A stretch of DNA of 64,000 nucleotides from Xiphophorus maculatus (lineage: Eukaryota; Chordata; Actinopteri; Cyprinodontiformes; Poeciliidae), in the NCBI RefSeq assembly GCF_002775205.1, contig NC_036443.1:17956373-18020372 (forward strand). The letters are read 5' to 3'. Made by a program: the position numbers and the translations under genes. Position 1 is the first letter of the stretch; every line of letters starts with the position of its first letter. The notes under the pieces are model-generated. The model was not told the origin of the DNA and ran no database searches. It worked only from the letters and a program-made list of their open reading frames with translations. This document shows, one piece after another, positions 36,901-48,900 of the stretch.

Positions 36901-39900
36901 GTCATCTGTTGATGTTGCTCCACCGTATTTTATGAAGTTGGATGTCAGTGCATCTATCAGGACATTTTAGACCACTTTATGTCTCTCCTGACAAGCTTTA
37001 TGGAGAAGCTGGTTTAATTTTCCATTTGAACTTGATGCCTTCTCATACTGTCAAAGGTACCAATACCTGGTTTAATCACCATGTAGTTCAGACAGGAAAA
37101 ACCTGCCTGATCTTAAGGTTATCTATTGTCCGATGTTCTTGTCAAAATGAAAAGGAGAGACACCACACCCAACAATGTTTACATTGTTTACATTGTTGGG
37201 TGTGGCTAATGGCTAATGGTGGCTATTTAAGATTCCTGAGCTACCTTAACATCTGCATTAATGCAGTAATTTATGCAAAATCAGGCCTTACAGCATTACA
37301 TAATCTACTGTAATGTACATGCACATACTCTTCAGTCACCTGACATTTAAAAATTAAATATAATCTGTTATTGGTTTTGCAGTGTAATTTTGTTTAAGAT
37401 TTATCTCCGTGTTCAATACAGAATTTTCACTTTTTGAACTGGGCTAACTGTGGATAAACCAAGCCAAGATTTCTGAAATAATTTCATTCACAAACTTTTG
37501 CTCTTTTCTCCTCTCTGCAGTTCCTCACATACCTTTTCTCCAAAGAGAACACCATCTGGGATTCCTCCCTGGACATGGTGTGTGCTGAAAACATGAACAA
37601 CCCCTTGTCCCACTACTGGATCTCCTCTTCACACAACACGTAAGAAAAGCTGCCCCGATGAAGAACGTTTTCTTCTGTCAATTGTAGTCGGGTCCTGGGA
37701 ATGCTGAAGCCTGGCATCCTCTTCCCCAAACAAGCCTTTTACACTGACTTCTTGTATCAGATAAAAGCGTATTATTTCCTCGTTATGTCCCAGAATAATA
37801 TTCATGCTGGTATTCAGTAAGAAGAAGTATTTTTCCAGGCATTGAAAAGTGTGAGAAAGGCACTTCTGATGATAACCTTTTGTCCTGGAAGTGAAACAAT
37901 ACTTTCTGAAGGGGTGAAGTGAAAATTTCCCATGTTCCTTTGAGTCTGTTTGAATGGATATGAAACAAGAACTTCTGTTGACAAAAGAGAAACAGGACTT
38001 ATAATTTTGCTGTGCTTTTTTTGTTTGTTTAATACATAAACAAATACACTGTGTGTCTGTTCTTTCTGGTTGACTGTTAATGTATGAACTTGCTTTGTGT
38101 ACATTAGTTTTTCTTGCTTGGTTATTTTTAGCTACCTGACGGGAGACCAGTTTGCCAGCGAGTCGTCCTTGGAGGCGTACGCTCGGTGTCTGAGAATGGG
38201 ATGTCGCTGCATCGAATGTACGTAAGCACACATGATCTGCTCTGTCGTCATAACTTTAAGATTACTTTCAACCTTTTAGCTGAACCGTGACAGTTTCTTG
38301 GGTGCATGCAAATACGTCATGTTTTCCTTACTAAGAATAAAGTCGTCTGTTTGCTTTCAGTGGATTGCTGGGATGGTCCTGACTCGATGCCGGTTATTTA
38401 TCACGGACACACCCTCACGACGAAAATCAAGTTCAACGATGTTCTGAACACCATCAAAGACCACGCTTTTGTCACATCCGAGTGAGTCTTCCTGTCTTCA
38501 CCAGCTTGTGTTTCTCCTTCATGACTTTCGTTCTCGATAAGAAAACAAAACACTAAGAAAGGACTGAGATCAGAAGATTGCACAAGTGGAAAGAATGTAG
38601 ATGTGTCATCCTTTATCAATATGTCTGTCTGCAGTAACAGATATTTTAGGAAATGTTCAACCTATTTTGGTTTTATCTGTACATCTCCCTCAGGTATCCT
38701 ATCATACTGTCCATTGAGGATCACTGTAGCATTGTTCAGCAAAGGAATATGGCCACCCAGTTCAAGAAAGTGTTTGGAGACATGCTGCTGACCAAAGCAG
38801 TAGATATGGCTGCAGACGGCCTGCCTTCACCCAACCAGCTCAAAAAGAAGATTCTCATTAAGGTTGGGCCTTAAAAAAAATCAATTAAGGGTTTTGAATA
38901 TTATTTTTTTTTATATCTTTTTGCAAGAATTCTGGATCTTAGCTTCGTCCTTCCTCAGGTTTGGAGGGCGGGAAAGGATCTTTGTTTTTAGCAAACACGC
39001 TCATTCCATCCAAATAAATTTAACATTTAACAACAAAATAAGTTATTTTTTTAATCAAGAAAAGAAACCTTATCCTATTTATAATCATAGTTTATCAGAC
39101 AGGGTGGATCCAGGTGTTACTCTAATATAAATATAATATGGTTCTTCCTGGTTCTTCAAGTGCTGTGCTCAGAGAATTAGTGTGTCAATTATTTTTTTAA
39201 GTTACTTATCTGACCATTTATTTATGTCACATCTTTTCTATATTCAGATATTGTGTTGCTCTAACATAACACTCTTAGTCTTTTAGGAATAACATTTCTA
39301 CGCAGGTTAAAATGTTGCTGCTCCTGAATGTCCTTCGTTTTCTTTGTGCCTCAGCATAAGAAGCTGGCAGAGGGCAGCGCCTACGAGGAGGTTCCGACAG
39401 CCACGCCTTATTCTGAGAATGATATCAGCAACTCCATCAAAAACGGCATCCTTTACCTGGAAGATCCCATTAACCATGTAAGCATTCTCACTGCCTGGAA
39501 ACTGCAGAGCTGATGCCACATGAAAGGCTGTTCAGAAACAGATGGGGGACTGGAAAGTTGCAGCTCATATCCCCAAGTCTTCCAGTCGTTCTCAATGTTG
39601 TAGCTGTAAAAAAGAGACAAAGTGCTGCAGTTTTTCTTATGTGTTGGTTTTGAAAGTTTTATACATTTTTTCATTTTATTGCATCTTTTATCTCCTTCTT
39701 TTTACAGGATTGGTACCCTCATTTCTTTGTCCTGACTCACAATAAGATCTACTATTCAGAGGAGACCACTAATAACGTGGGTAATGATGAGGATGAGGAG
39801 CTTAAAGAGGTTAGTACAAGCAAGGGTGTAAATCCCATCTCATTATTGGGAGGGACAATAAACAAGGAAATTTCTTAAGAGCAATTTTGGTGAGGTTGGC

Positions 39901-42900
39901 AAGGTTCCATTGAAATGTAACGTAAAATTTGTTTTTATTTTTATTTTTTTTTACCCCTCCAGGGGGTCTTTTTGTGGGCTCTAGTGTCCCTTATATGACA
40001 GTAGGCTGACAGGAAACGGGAAAGGAGAAGGGGGAAGACATGCGGCAAATGTCGTCGGGTCCGGGAGTCGAACCCGCGACGGCCGCGTCGAGGACTCAAG
40101 GCCTCCAAATACGGGTCGCGCTAACCGCTACGCCACGCCCCGTAAAATGTGGTTTAAAAAGTTTTTAAACCACATTCAAGCTGCAGGACTAAAAATGACT
40201 AGTAATGCACAGCAAACATGTTTTATTTTCAGTAAGCAGAGAAGTAACACTAAAATTCAAATGCTGCTTTAATGAGTTTTGTTCAGTCTGACTGATCTAA
40301 TCTTTGCTACACCTTTACAAAAATTAAAGGTTCTAAATACAAAAGCTTTAATGAGCAACTCCTCTTTAAAAAACTCCATCAAAAACGGGCCCCACTTTGA
40401 ACAGTGGGGCCCAGAAACTATTTGTGGCCCAGAATTGATTTTGCGTGTGTCCCCCAACCCCACTACCACAATTCAATTCGATTATAAATTAAATAAATCA
40501 GGACAAAACTACAACTTTTGCTTTAAAATCTACTTACAAAAATATTAGATGCATCTCAAAGTGTGTATCTTTGTCTACCTTTCTGATTTCTTACAGCTTG
40601 GTGCCCCCAAATCTGATTTGGCTTACATCCTATTTTTATTGCTGAGAAGAGACAATATTTTTTCAGATTTCTTGAGCCCAAAATAATAAGCAACCTGGTT
40701 GCTTTTCATTAAACAAGGAAAACATGGAAAAAGCATTTTGGATTTATGATCCCATTCCTAGAAACAAACATTGCATTACTGTATTTGTTTAATTAAAATA
40801 GCTCATTCTTTGTTTATTGTTGCGTTGGTGAAATAAAAAAATCTGAATATTTTTGGTAATTTTAGTTGTAAAAATTATATTTTTGTTGCCCTACGAGTAC
40901 TTTTGAGCTCATCAACACAGTTGACCAGTTCTATGAAGGTTATTTTAATGCTGAATGCACAGTTACTGCTGGGTGATAAAATGTCTTAAATTTAATCATT
41001 TCAATGCAAGACATTCAAAAGTTGGGCCCAGATTTTCCATATTTGTTATATTCCATATATGTTTTCTGCGCTTCATTAACTTTTTCCGTGCTCAAATCCA
41101 TTATTACATACGAGTTTTGTAATTCTGGCTGATACAAAACTACAAGGCTCAAAGTAAGCAGCGCAAATTGCGAAACATTTGAGCTATTTTTAACTTTTTG
41201 ATGCAAATTTAAGTACACTAATAATTAGGCACAGAACTTACTTAAATATTTCTAAGTGTATGTTTGGTCTTAAATTGAAATAATGATGGTCTTAAAAAGC
41301 ATTTAATTGAAGTTAATGAAACTTGCAGAACCACACCTGCTAGTCTAGAAGATAAAGGTGGCCAATAAGAAAACGGTATTAAAGCTGATGTATCCTGCAG
41401 AGTATGGAAACACTGTAGCTGCAGTTTGACTGATGTCTTTGTTTCTGTTAAGGTGCTCAATACTATGGACCAGCATGTGACGGAGAAATGGTTTCATGGA
41501 AAGCTTGGCGCTGGGCGGGACGGACGGCAGATCGCTGAGAGGCTCCTGTCGGATTACTGCCAAGAGACCGGAGCTCCCGACGGCTCCTTCCTGGTCCGGG
41601 AGAGCGAAACCTTTGTAGGAGACTACACACTGTCGTTCTGGTAAATACAGCAGTCACAATGCTTTAAGACTTTTCTATGAGACTAGAAAAAAAACTGAGA
41701 GAATAAACTGAGATTGATCTATTTATTAGGAAGTAACAAGCAAATTTGACAAATTATAATAGCGTTGATCTACAAGGTTTCTTCTTGTGATTACCTTTGA
41801 ATAGAAGCAATGAAAACATGTTTGGTTCATGATGCGCGGCGGCTCGTTGGTCAGAAACAAAATGTACAGCAGTATTTATAACACCTGTTGTATACATTGG
41901 TGGAGGGCTTCTGGTTCCCACTGGTGTTTTTCTCTTGAATCTGTGAAGCAGTTAAGCATAAAACAAACTAAGAAATAAAGATTTTGCATCGACCAGTCAA
42001 AGTTCAGCCATGGATGTAAATGGACTTTGATGAGCTCAGGAGGCCGATGCAGAAATAAACATCTAAAACAATCAATGAAAGGAAGCAACTTCTAAAATAG
42101 CAGCCACCATTTCTCCTCAGAGATATTAGAGGCTGATAAGGTCATACAGAAACGCTTCAATAATTTTACAAATAAATGTGGCCCTGCATGCTGCTCAGGC
42201 ATGCATTGCTTTTCATTTTGAACAAGTTGTGCGCCAAATTATGATAAATTTGTAAAATAAGTGTGTGTTAATAACGGCATGCATTGTGTGAGATTTTATT
42301 TAGTCTCGTCTTAGAGGTCAATCAGGCTAGGTGTCATTTTTACAATGTCCAGTGTCAGGGAAACATTTTACCATATTGAGATTAACCTAGGTAACTTTCT
42401 GCCAATGCATAAACAGTGAAAATACGAAGCAGCACACGGTTGTTCTGACTTCCTCTCCTGTCCTCCCCTGCGGTACGCTAGGCGGTTGGGGCGCGTGCAG
42501 CACTGCCGGATTCACTCTCGCCAGGAAGCTGGCAGCCCCAAGTTCTACCTGACAGATAACCTGGTGTTCGACTCGCTCTTCGCTCTGATCACCCACTACC
42601 AGCATGTGGCGCTACGGTGCAATGAGTTTGAGATGAAGCTGACCGAGCCAGTGCCACAGACCAACGCTCATGAGAGCAAGGAGTGAGTTTGCAGGAATCT
42701 TTTAAATTCCTAGGGAGTTTGATGATGCTGTTCACGGATGTATTTACTGTGTTCTTATTTAAACTCAGGATTCACCTAGCTTTGTTTTCTCTGATAAATC
42801 GATAACTTAGAGCCATAGAATCAGAATGAAGTTATTCATGGTGTGTCTTTTGTTCTTTGTTGTAGATGGTACCATGCCAACCTTTCCAGGAGCCAGGCAG

Positions 42901-45900
42901 AGAACATGCTGATGAGAGTTCCTCGTGATGGGGCTTTCCTAGTCAGGAAAAGGACAGAGCCCAACTCTTTTGCCATTTCATTCAGGTAACTCCATCCTGA
43001 TGCCCTGTTGATTGATGCCTTTATTATCCTTTTTGATCTATGTAGAGCTTTTATTTTAATTCACTAGACCTGGTTTAGCCATTAGCTGTTAGTGCAGCTC
43101 TATTATCCAGTATTGATGCCCCTGGAACCTTTCTGTGTTTTGTTTTATCACCCTTAACTGCAGTGTTTTATCGGGGATTTATGTGATAGGCAAACACAAT
43201 CTCCTATTAATAAAGTGGAAGGGAAATGACATGTTGCTAATCTAAACTAAAATGAGCAGTCTATTTGCATTCAGCTCTCTTTACTCTGATACCGCTAATA
43301 AATTTCTGTGCAGCTAATTTCCTACAGCAGTCACCTAATATCCAGAGTCCACCTGTGTGGTTGATCTTGGTATAAATACCACAGGATACAGTGAGCATGT
43401 AAAAGAAGGTGTTTTGAACATAGACTAAGATATTGTAAGATGTTACAGCAATATCTTATATTTTGATATTAAGATATTGTGATTTAATCTGGCAGAAATC
43501 CTTGGGTTTAAAAACTTCAGATAATGCAGAAACGAGTGATTCTACAAAGCAATGAGTAATAGTAACTGGATTCAAGTGTAAACTCCATGTTTTTATTTTT
43601 AATTTCTAAAAAATAGTGAAATTAAAAGACTAATTTTCTGTCATTGTGTTTGTCCATCTAAACCAAAAATACATTTAAATGTGTCTGCAAAATGTCAAAC
43701 CTGCTTCTAAACTGTATACCGCATGTTGTCATTATGACTGTGTGAATTTGTGTTTGGTTTCAGGGCCGAGGGTAAGATCAAGCACTGCCGAGTGCTGCAG
43801 GAAGGTCAGGTTGTGTTGCTGGGCACCTCAGAGTTTGACAGCCTCGTCGATCTCATCAGTTATCATGAAAAGCACCCTCTGTATCGGAAAATGAAGCTAC
43901 GCTATCCCATCAACGACGACACACTGGAGAAGATAGGCACTGCTGTGAGTGCTATCCACTGCATATTTACTAGACATTAATTAAAAACAAATAAACTCCA
44001 CCAGTCAGAACGCTCCACAGTCTGTAAACACTGCATGTTGACCAACAGGAGCCAGACTACGGGTCGCTGTATGAGGGCAGGAATCCAGGCTTTTACGTGG
44101 AGGCCAATCAAATGCCAACTTTGAAGGTGAATTTCCAGCGTCTCTGAACACTCGCGCTTCCTCACCGGCGGTGTTTATCTAATAACTCTCTCTGGTTGTT
44201 CCAGTGTACAGTCAAAGCCATGTACGAGTACAAAGCTCAGAGAGACGACGAGCTCTCCTTCTCCAAGAACGCCATCATCACCAACGTAGACAAACAGGAA
44301 GGTGGATGGTGAGTGAGAAGTGCAGGAAATTGTTCTTCTATTCGCAGAGATCGCATTTTTCTAGGAAGAGAACAAGAGGAGTGAGTGAATTATAATATAG
44401 TGCCGCTGTGACGTTGGTTAGAAATGCACTTTAACTTTTTGTGTTTGGTGCAGGTGGAAAGGTGACTGTGGAGGGAAGAAGCAGATGTGGTTCCCTGCAA
44501 ACTACGTTGAGGAGATCAGCCAAGCGGCAGCGGAGCCAGACAGAACTGTGAGGATCATCGCCTTGTTTATTCTGCTGATCATCATTAATCTCTCTCATTG
44601 GATCCCTGCATAATGTGGAACACTTTGTAATCTATTTCTTTTTTGTGTGTCTTCTCCTCTGTCATGCAGGAGATTACAGAAAACAGCCCTCTCGGAGATC
44701 TGCTGAGAGGAAGTGTGGACGTAACTTCCTGCCAGATTAGTGAGTATCCCCTTCACTTCCTGTCAGACTCTGCTGCAGGGCTGCAGAGCAACCTGTTACC
44801 TTGACAGCAGGCCACATTTCAGGCTGAAAAGTGGAGGCGCCTGCTTTCTGTGTAATTACTTTCCTGACTGCTGTTTCATCAACCTCTTTCTTAATTCATT
44901 GCTCATAGGGCTTGATTATTTTTTATATAACTTTTCACACGCTTTTATCTCATAGTTTGATCATGTTCAGACTAGGAAAACCACAGTGAATTAAAAGATA
45001 AGGTTGTTCAAATTTTACCGACTGAGCATACATTTGGAAACCATCGTAAAACTTGTGTGTATATACCTATTTTATCAGTTTGCCTTTGAACCACCAGGCT
45101 CCTGAGTTTTGACAGTTTCATGAAGAAAACGATAAAGTTTACTGTGCTGGTTTTCATTTTATTCTCTCATTGTGAGGAGAATAACATTTGTGTCTAAGTG
45201 TCAAAGGGTCAATTTTTTTTAAATATCAGACAGAGATAAGCTGAGTTACTTACTATGGAAAACGTTTATCCAAACTAATCAGATCCTGTGTGAAAAAGGG
45301 GTCAGGTGTAAACCTAATCACTGCACTTGATGTTTGCTTTCCCTGCTAACACCCAGACTGCATCTGGATTTGAATAACCTCTTTAAATCAAGTGTCATTT
45401 ATCTCGTCACACCTTGGCTTGATTATAGCCTGACGTATAGAGACATGAAATCTGGCAGCATGAATCTGGCTAGATTCACTTGCCTCACAAGTGAGGAATA
45501 CCGTGAAAGTCAAACATGCAGCAATAGTGTAATGATCTGGGGCATTTGTGGTAGCCTAATCAAAGTCTGGACCTAAATCCGATAGAGTTGCAGTGTGGGA
45601 ATTTAAACAAGCCGTAAACGTTTGCAATTCTGCAAAGAACAATGGACCCAGATTCATCCAGAGGAATTTAATTGCCTGTTATGACAAATATTTTATGGAA
45701 GCTGTTGCTCCCTCAGGAAGCCTAAACCATTTATTAGATTGAGTTGGAAATTATGTTTTACATAGAATCAAGGTTGTTTGAATGGCTTTTTTTTTCTTTT
45801 TCCAAATTTATTCCAAATGGGAAATTAAATGTCAGAACTTAAATCAGGTGTCCAAGTATCTTCAAAGTGTGACTGTGCTCGGTGATGCTGATGAGCAGGA

Positions 45901-48900
45901 AGGATCTCCACTAGCAGTCAGTTTTGCGTCTGACTGAAGACTGTTGCTGTATGAGCGGGTCATGACTCTCAGAACATGCTTCCGGTTCAATTTCAAGTTC
46001 CACAGTAACACTTTCTGGATGACATCGTCATCAGTTACCGTGTTTTTGTTTTTGCCACTCCTCTTTATCTGACCACGTGGTTAGAAAGCTGGGCAGAGAA
46101 ACGTTGGAGTCAATCTTTGCCCTTTATTACTGATTTAACAGATGGTTTGAACTTCCTCCTCCTCTCTCTGCTCTTTGGTTCTGCTCTGAATCCATGAAGT
46201 CTCCTTTTCAACTACTCTAGGATTTGGAATTGTAGTTTGCGTATTATTTGAGCCATTGAGATGCTTATCAGCTGCTCCCAATTGTAAAAACTATACCTTG
46301 TTGTCAAGGTTACACATCACAACTGGACAAAAGTTAAAAAAAAGAGAAAGAAAAAAACGCATCCAAAACAAGAGGAAATAATGATCAAATGTCATGCAAT
46401 CCAATGTCTCAGCCAAAAAAATATATAAGTATGAACAAATGAAGTTAAATATTGATCCAGCAGATTCTCTTATTGTGTTTTTTTTCTGCGGCTCAACATC
46501 TCCATCTAGTGGCTTTAGAATAAATAATTTTTATTTAAAAAAAATTGAAGCAAAGCATCTTCAGTGCAATTCTTAGTGTTTAACACATAATCTAGATTTA
46601 ACTGCATCTGTTATTTGGTAATTTATGTAATTTGTGTTGTTTTTATTTATTTATTAACCATGGCTTAATAGTAGCCCTACATGATATGCTAATGTGTTAT
46701 TTTCCCTCTTTCTTCTTTTTCTTTACTCCTCTTCAGTCACGCGCACTGAAGGGAAGGGCAGCAGACCGTTCGTCTTCTCTCTGGTTCAGAATAACACAGT
46801 GCAGGGCACTTTGCTGGACGTGGCTGCCAACAGCGCAGAGGAACTTCAAGACTGGAAGACGAAAATCCAGGAAGTCGCTGCGACTTCTGAGGCCAAGGTG
46901 AAGACGCAGATATGGGATGCGTGTCAGGAAATGCACAGAAATTTGAACTCTGTCTCCTTTATAATAGCTGTAAATATTTAATAAGCACCAACAGTGCGGT
47001 GCAGTGCACATGAATGCTAATGCTATTTTCACACACACTTAGCTGTATGCTAGCCTTACTGCTGCCATGTTTACGTTTTTGTGTTTCTGTGCTCAGCTGG
47101 AAGAAGGCAAGATTATGGAGAGGAGGAAGAAGATTGCGTTGGAACTATCAGACCTGGTCATCTACTGCAGGCCGGTCCCATTTGATGAAGAAAGTGAGGA
47201 TTACACACAACTTCCAGATAGTGATCTATGATGAAGTTAAACCTGTTCTGAGATTAGCCGCGGTCCCTCCCTCTCTGCGTCACTCAGAGATCGGCACAGA
47301 GCGGGCCTGTTTCCAGGACATGTCGTCCTTTCCCGAGACCAAAGCGGAGAAGTACGTCAACAAGACCAAGGGGAAGAAGTTCCTGCAGTACAACCGGCTG
47401 CAGCTGTCCAGAATCTACCCCAGAGGTCAGCGGCTCGACTCCTCCAACTACGACCCGTTCCCCATGTGGCTCTGCGGCTCCCAGCTGGTTGCGCTCAACT
47501 TTCAGACTGCTGGTAAGTCGAAGTGCAGACAGGAGAATTCATCTTTGGGGTTTCTTTTTTGTTGTTGTTTCTGTTTTTTTCCCACTCATTTCACCTTCTT
47601 TGTCCATTTCCTCTCCGCCTGCCCACAGACAAGCCGATGCAGATGAACCAGGCGCTGTTCATGCTGAATGGAAAGAGCGGCTACGTCCTCCAGCCTCCCA
47701 TCATGAGAGACGACACCTTTGATCCCTTCGACAAAAACACATTACGTGGCGTAGACCAAGTCTCAATGAAAATAGAGGTAAAATCGAAGGTTTAATTCTA
47801 GTAAAAGACGATAAGGAGAGTTTATCAAGACGGCTTGGAAAAGTTGATTAATTGTGGTTTAGCTTTATTACTTACGAAATAAAATTAAAAGACTTAAGAC
47901 GTGTTTAGGTACAACCGCATTAATTGTAGTTTTGCATGACAAAAATAAATGTAGTGACGTTATTATTTTTGAATTCAAATGTAAAAAAAGCCTGAAGGTG
48001 AAATATAATTAGAAAGAGCTGGAAATGAACTGAAATGAACCAAAAGGAAAAAATAGAAAAAGTCTTTGTTTAAAATGTAACTTTGACATTTTACATTCAT
48101 ATAAATTGTTCTAATGAATGGTGTTTTTTATTATTAGATTAAAAAAATTTAGATGCGTTGTGCACAGATATTTTTTTCTTGAACTGTGCATTCATTCTTA
48201 AAGTAATTAAAATCAATTAAACCCACTTTAAATTCTAGGCTTTTAATCATTTCTGTACATTTTCCACATAGGTTTCTATTTTGATTTACTCTGGTTCAGG
48301 AGGTCAGGACTTGATGGAGTTGATCATGTGTGATTTTACACACTTCAACTATAAAAACAAACTTTTTTTTATTTTTTTTTACCATAAATTTGTTATTACA
48401 TGTGCATCGGGGATTGCTGTTGTGTTTTCTTTTAATTTACACTATGGAAATTAAAGATAAAATTATTACTACCTTTCTCAAAGGAGCGCAATAGAAGCAA
48501 TTCTTTACAGTCGGAAATCCTATTTTCCATCTTTTGCTGCTTCCATCAATTCTTCAGTTACTTTCAATCAGAAGAAACATGTTGGTAAAATAGAAAGTGT
48601 TTTAAATTTAATGTTGCCCTTTACTGTATCGCTGTCTTCATGTTGTTGGCAAGAGTTGCATTGAAATATTAAGACGTCTTTCAGCGATGTTTGTATACTT
48701 CAGTCGGTTGTTGTAGGGAGCACAACTCGGCAAGTAGGCTGCAAAGATGGGAAACCACCTCCAAGGAGGAGCTGTGAGACTGTTGTTCCCCCTCGGCTCA
48801 GTCTAACCAGGGCTGTCTTTCACATGTGGTAATTTGCCACAGAACAACTTTGCTCACAGCGACCTGTTTCTTTTCTTTTTTCTTTTGCTTGCACTCTCTC

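Larger units (their letters stand above)
35198..37520 (+). other. plcg1 intron before the X-box exons
   Basis: A 2.3 kb intron. Bases 35200-36680 show no recognisable element beyond A-rich tracts near 36150-36235. The right half holds a Tc1-like transposase relic at about 36700-37320, which itself contains a perfect hairpin. Confidence 0.7.
39810..41452 (+). other. plcg1 intron carrying the SINE
   Basis: A 1.6 kb intron between the first split-PH half and the N-terminal SH2 exons. It contains the SINE at 39932-40141, a 31-base palindrome at 40146-40176, and a GC hairpin at 40387-40412 (GGGCCCCACT with its complement). The rest is AT-rich without recognised features. Confidence 0.75.
41453..44547 (+). 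other. plcg1: plcg1 SH2-SH2-SH3 array exons
   Basis: Exons 41453-41640 and 42482-42682 encode the N-terminal SH2 domain (WFHGKLGAG at the start, FLVRESE with the phosphotyrosine-binding Arg). Exons 42866-42985 and 43764-43944 encode the C-terminal SH2 domain (WYHANL, FLVRKRT). Exon 44049-44126 encodes the regulatory linker with DYGSLYEG and GFYVEAN, the site equivalent to human Tyr783. Exons 44205-44308 and 44454-44547 encode the SH3 domain ([15 protein letters not shown], then WFPANYVEE). Motif conservation indicates normal autoinhibition and receptor docking. Confidence 0.93.

Noticed and set aside
37629..38231. 200-codon minus-strand ORF
   Set aside because: It overlaps plcg1 exon 38132-38217 antisense, has no family signal, and its composition follows an AT-rich intron.
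40060..40141. Functional tRNA gene on the minus strand
   Set aside because: A and B boxes are present, but a non-tRNA body, A-rich tail and target duplication show it is a SINE head.
47014..47646. 210-codon ORF across plcg1 Y-box exons
   Set aside because: It reads through two splice junctions, partly in the plcg1 frame and partly intron. The spliced exons explain the coding signal.
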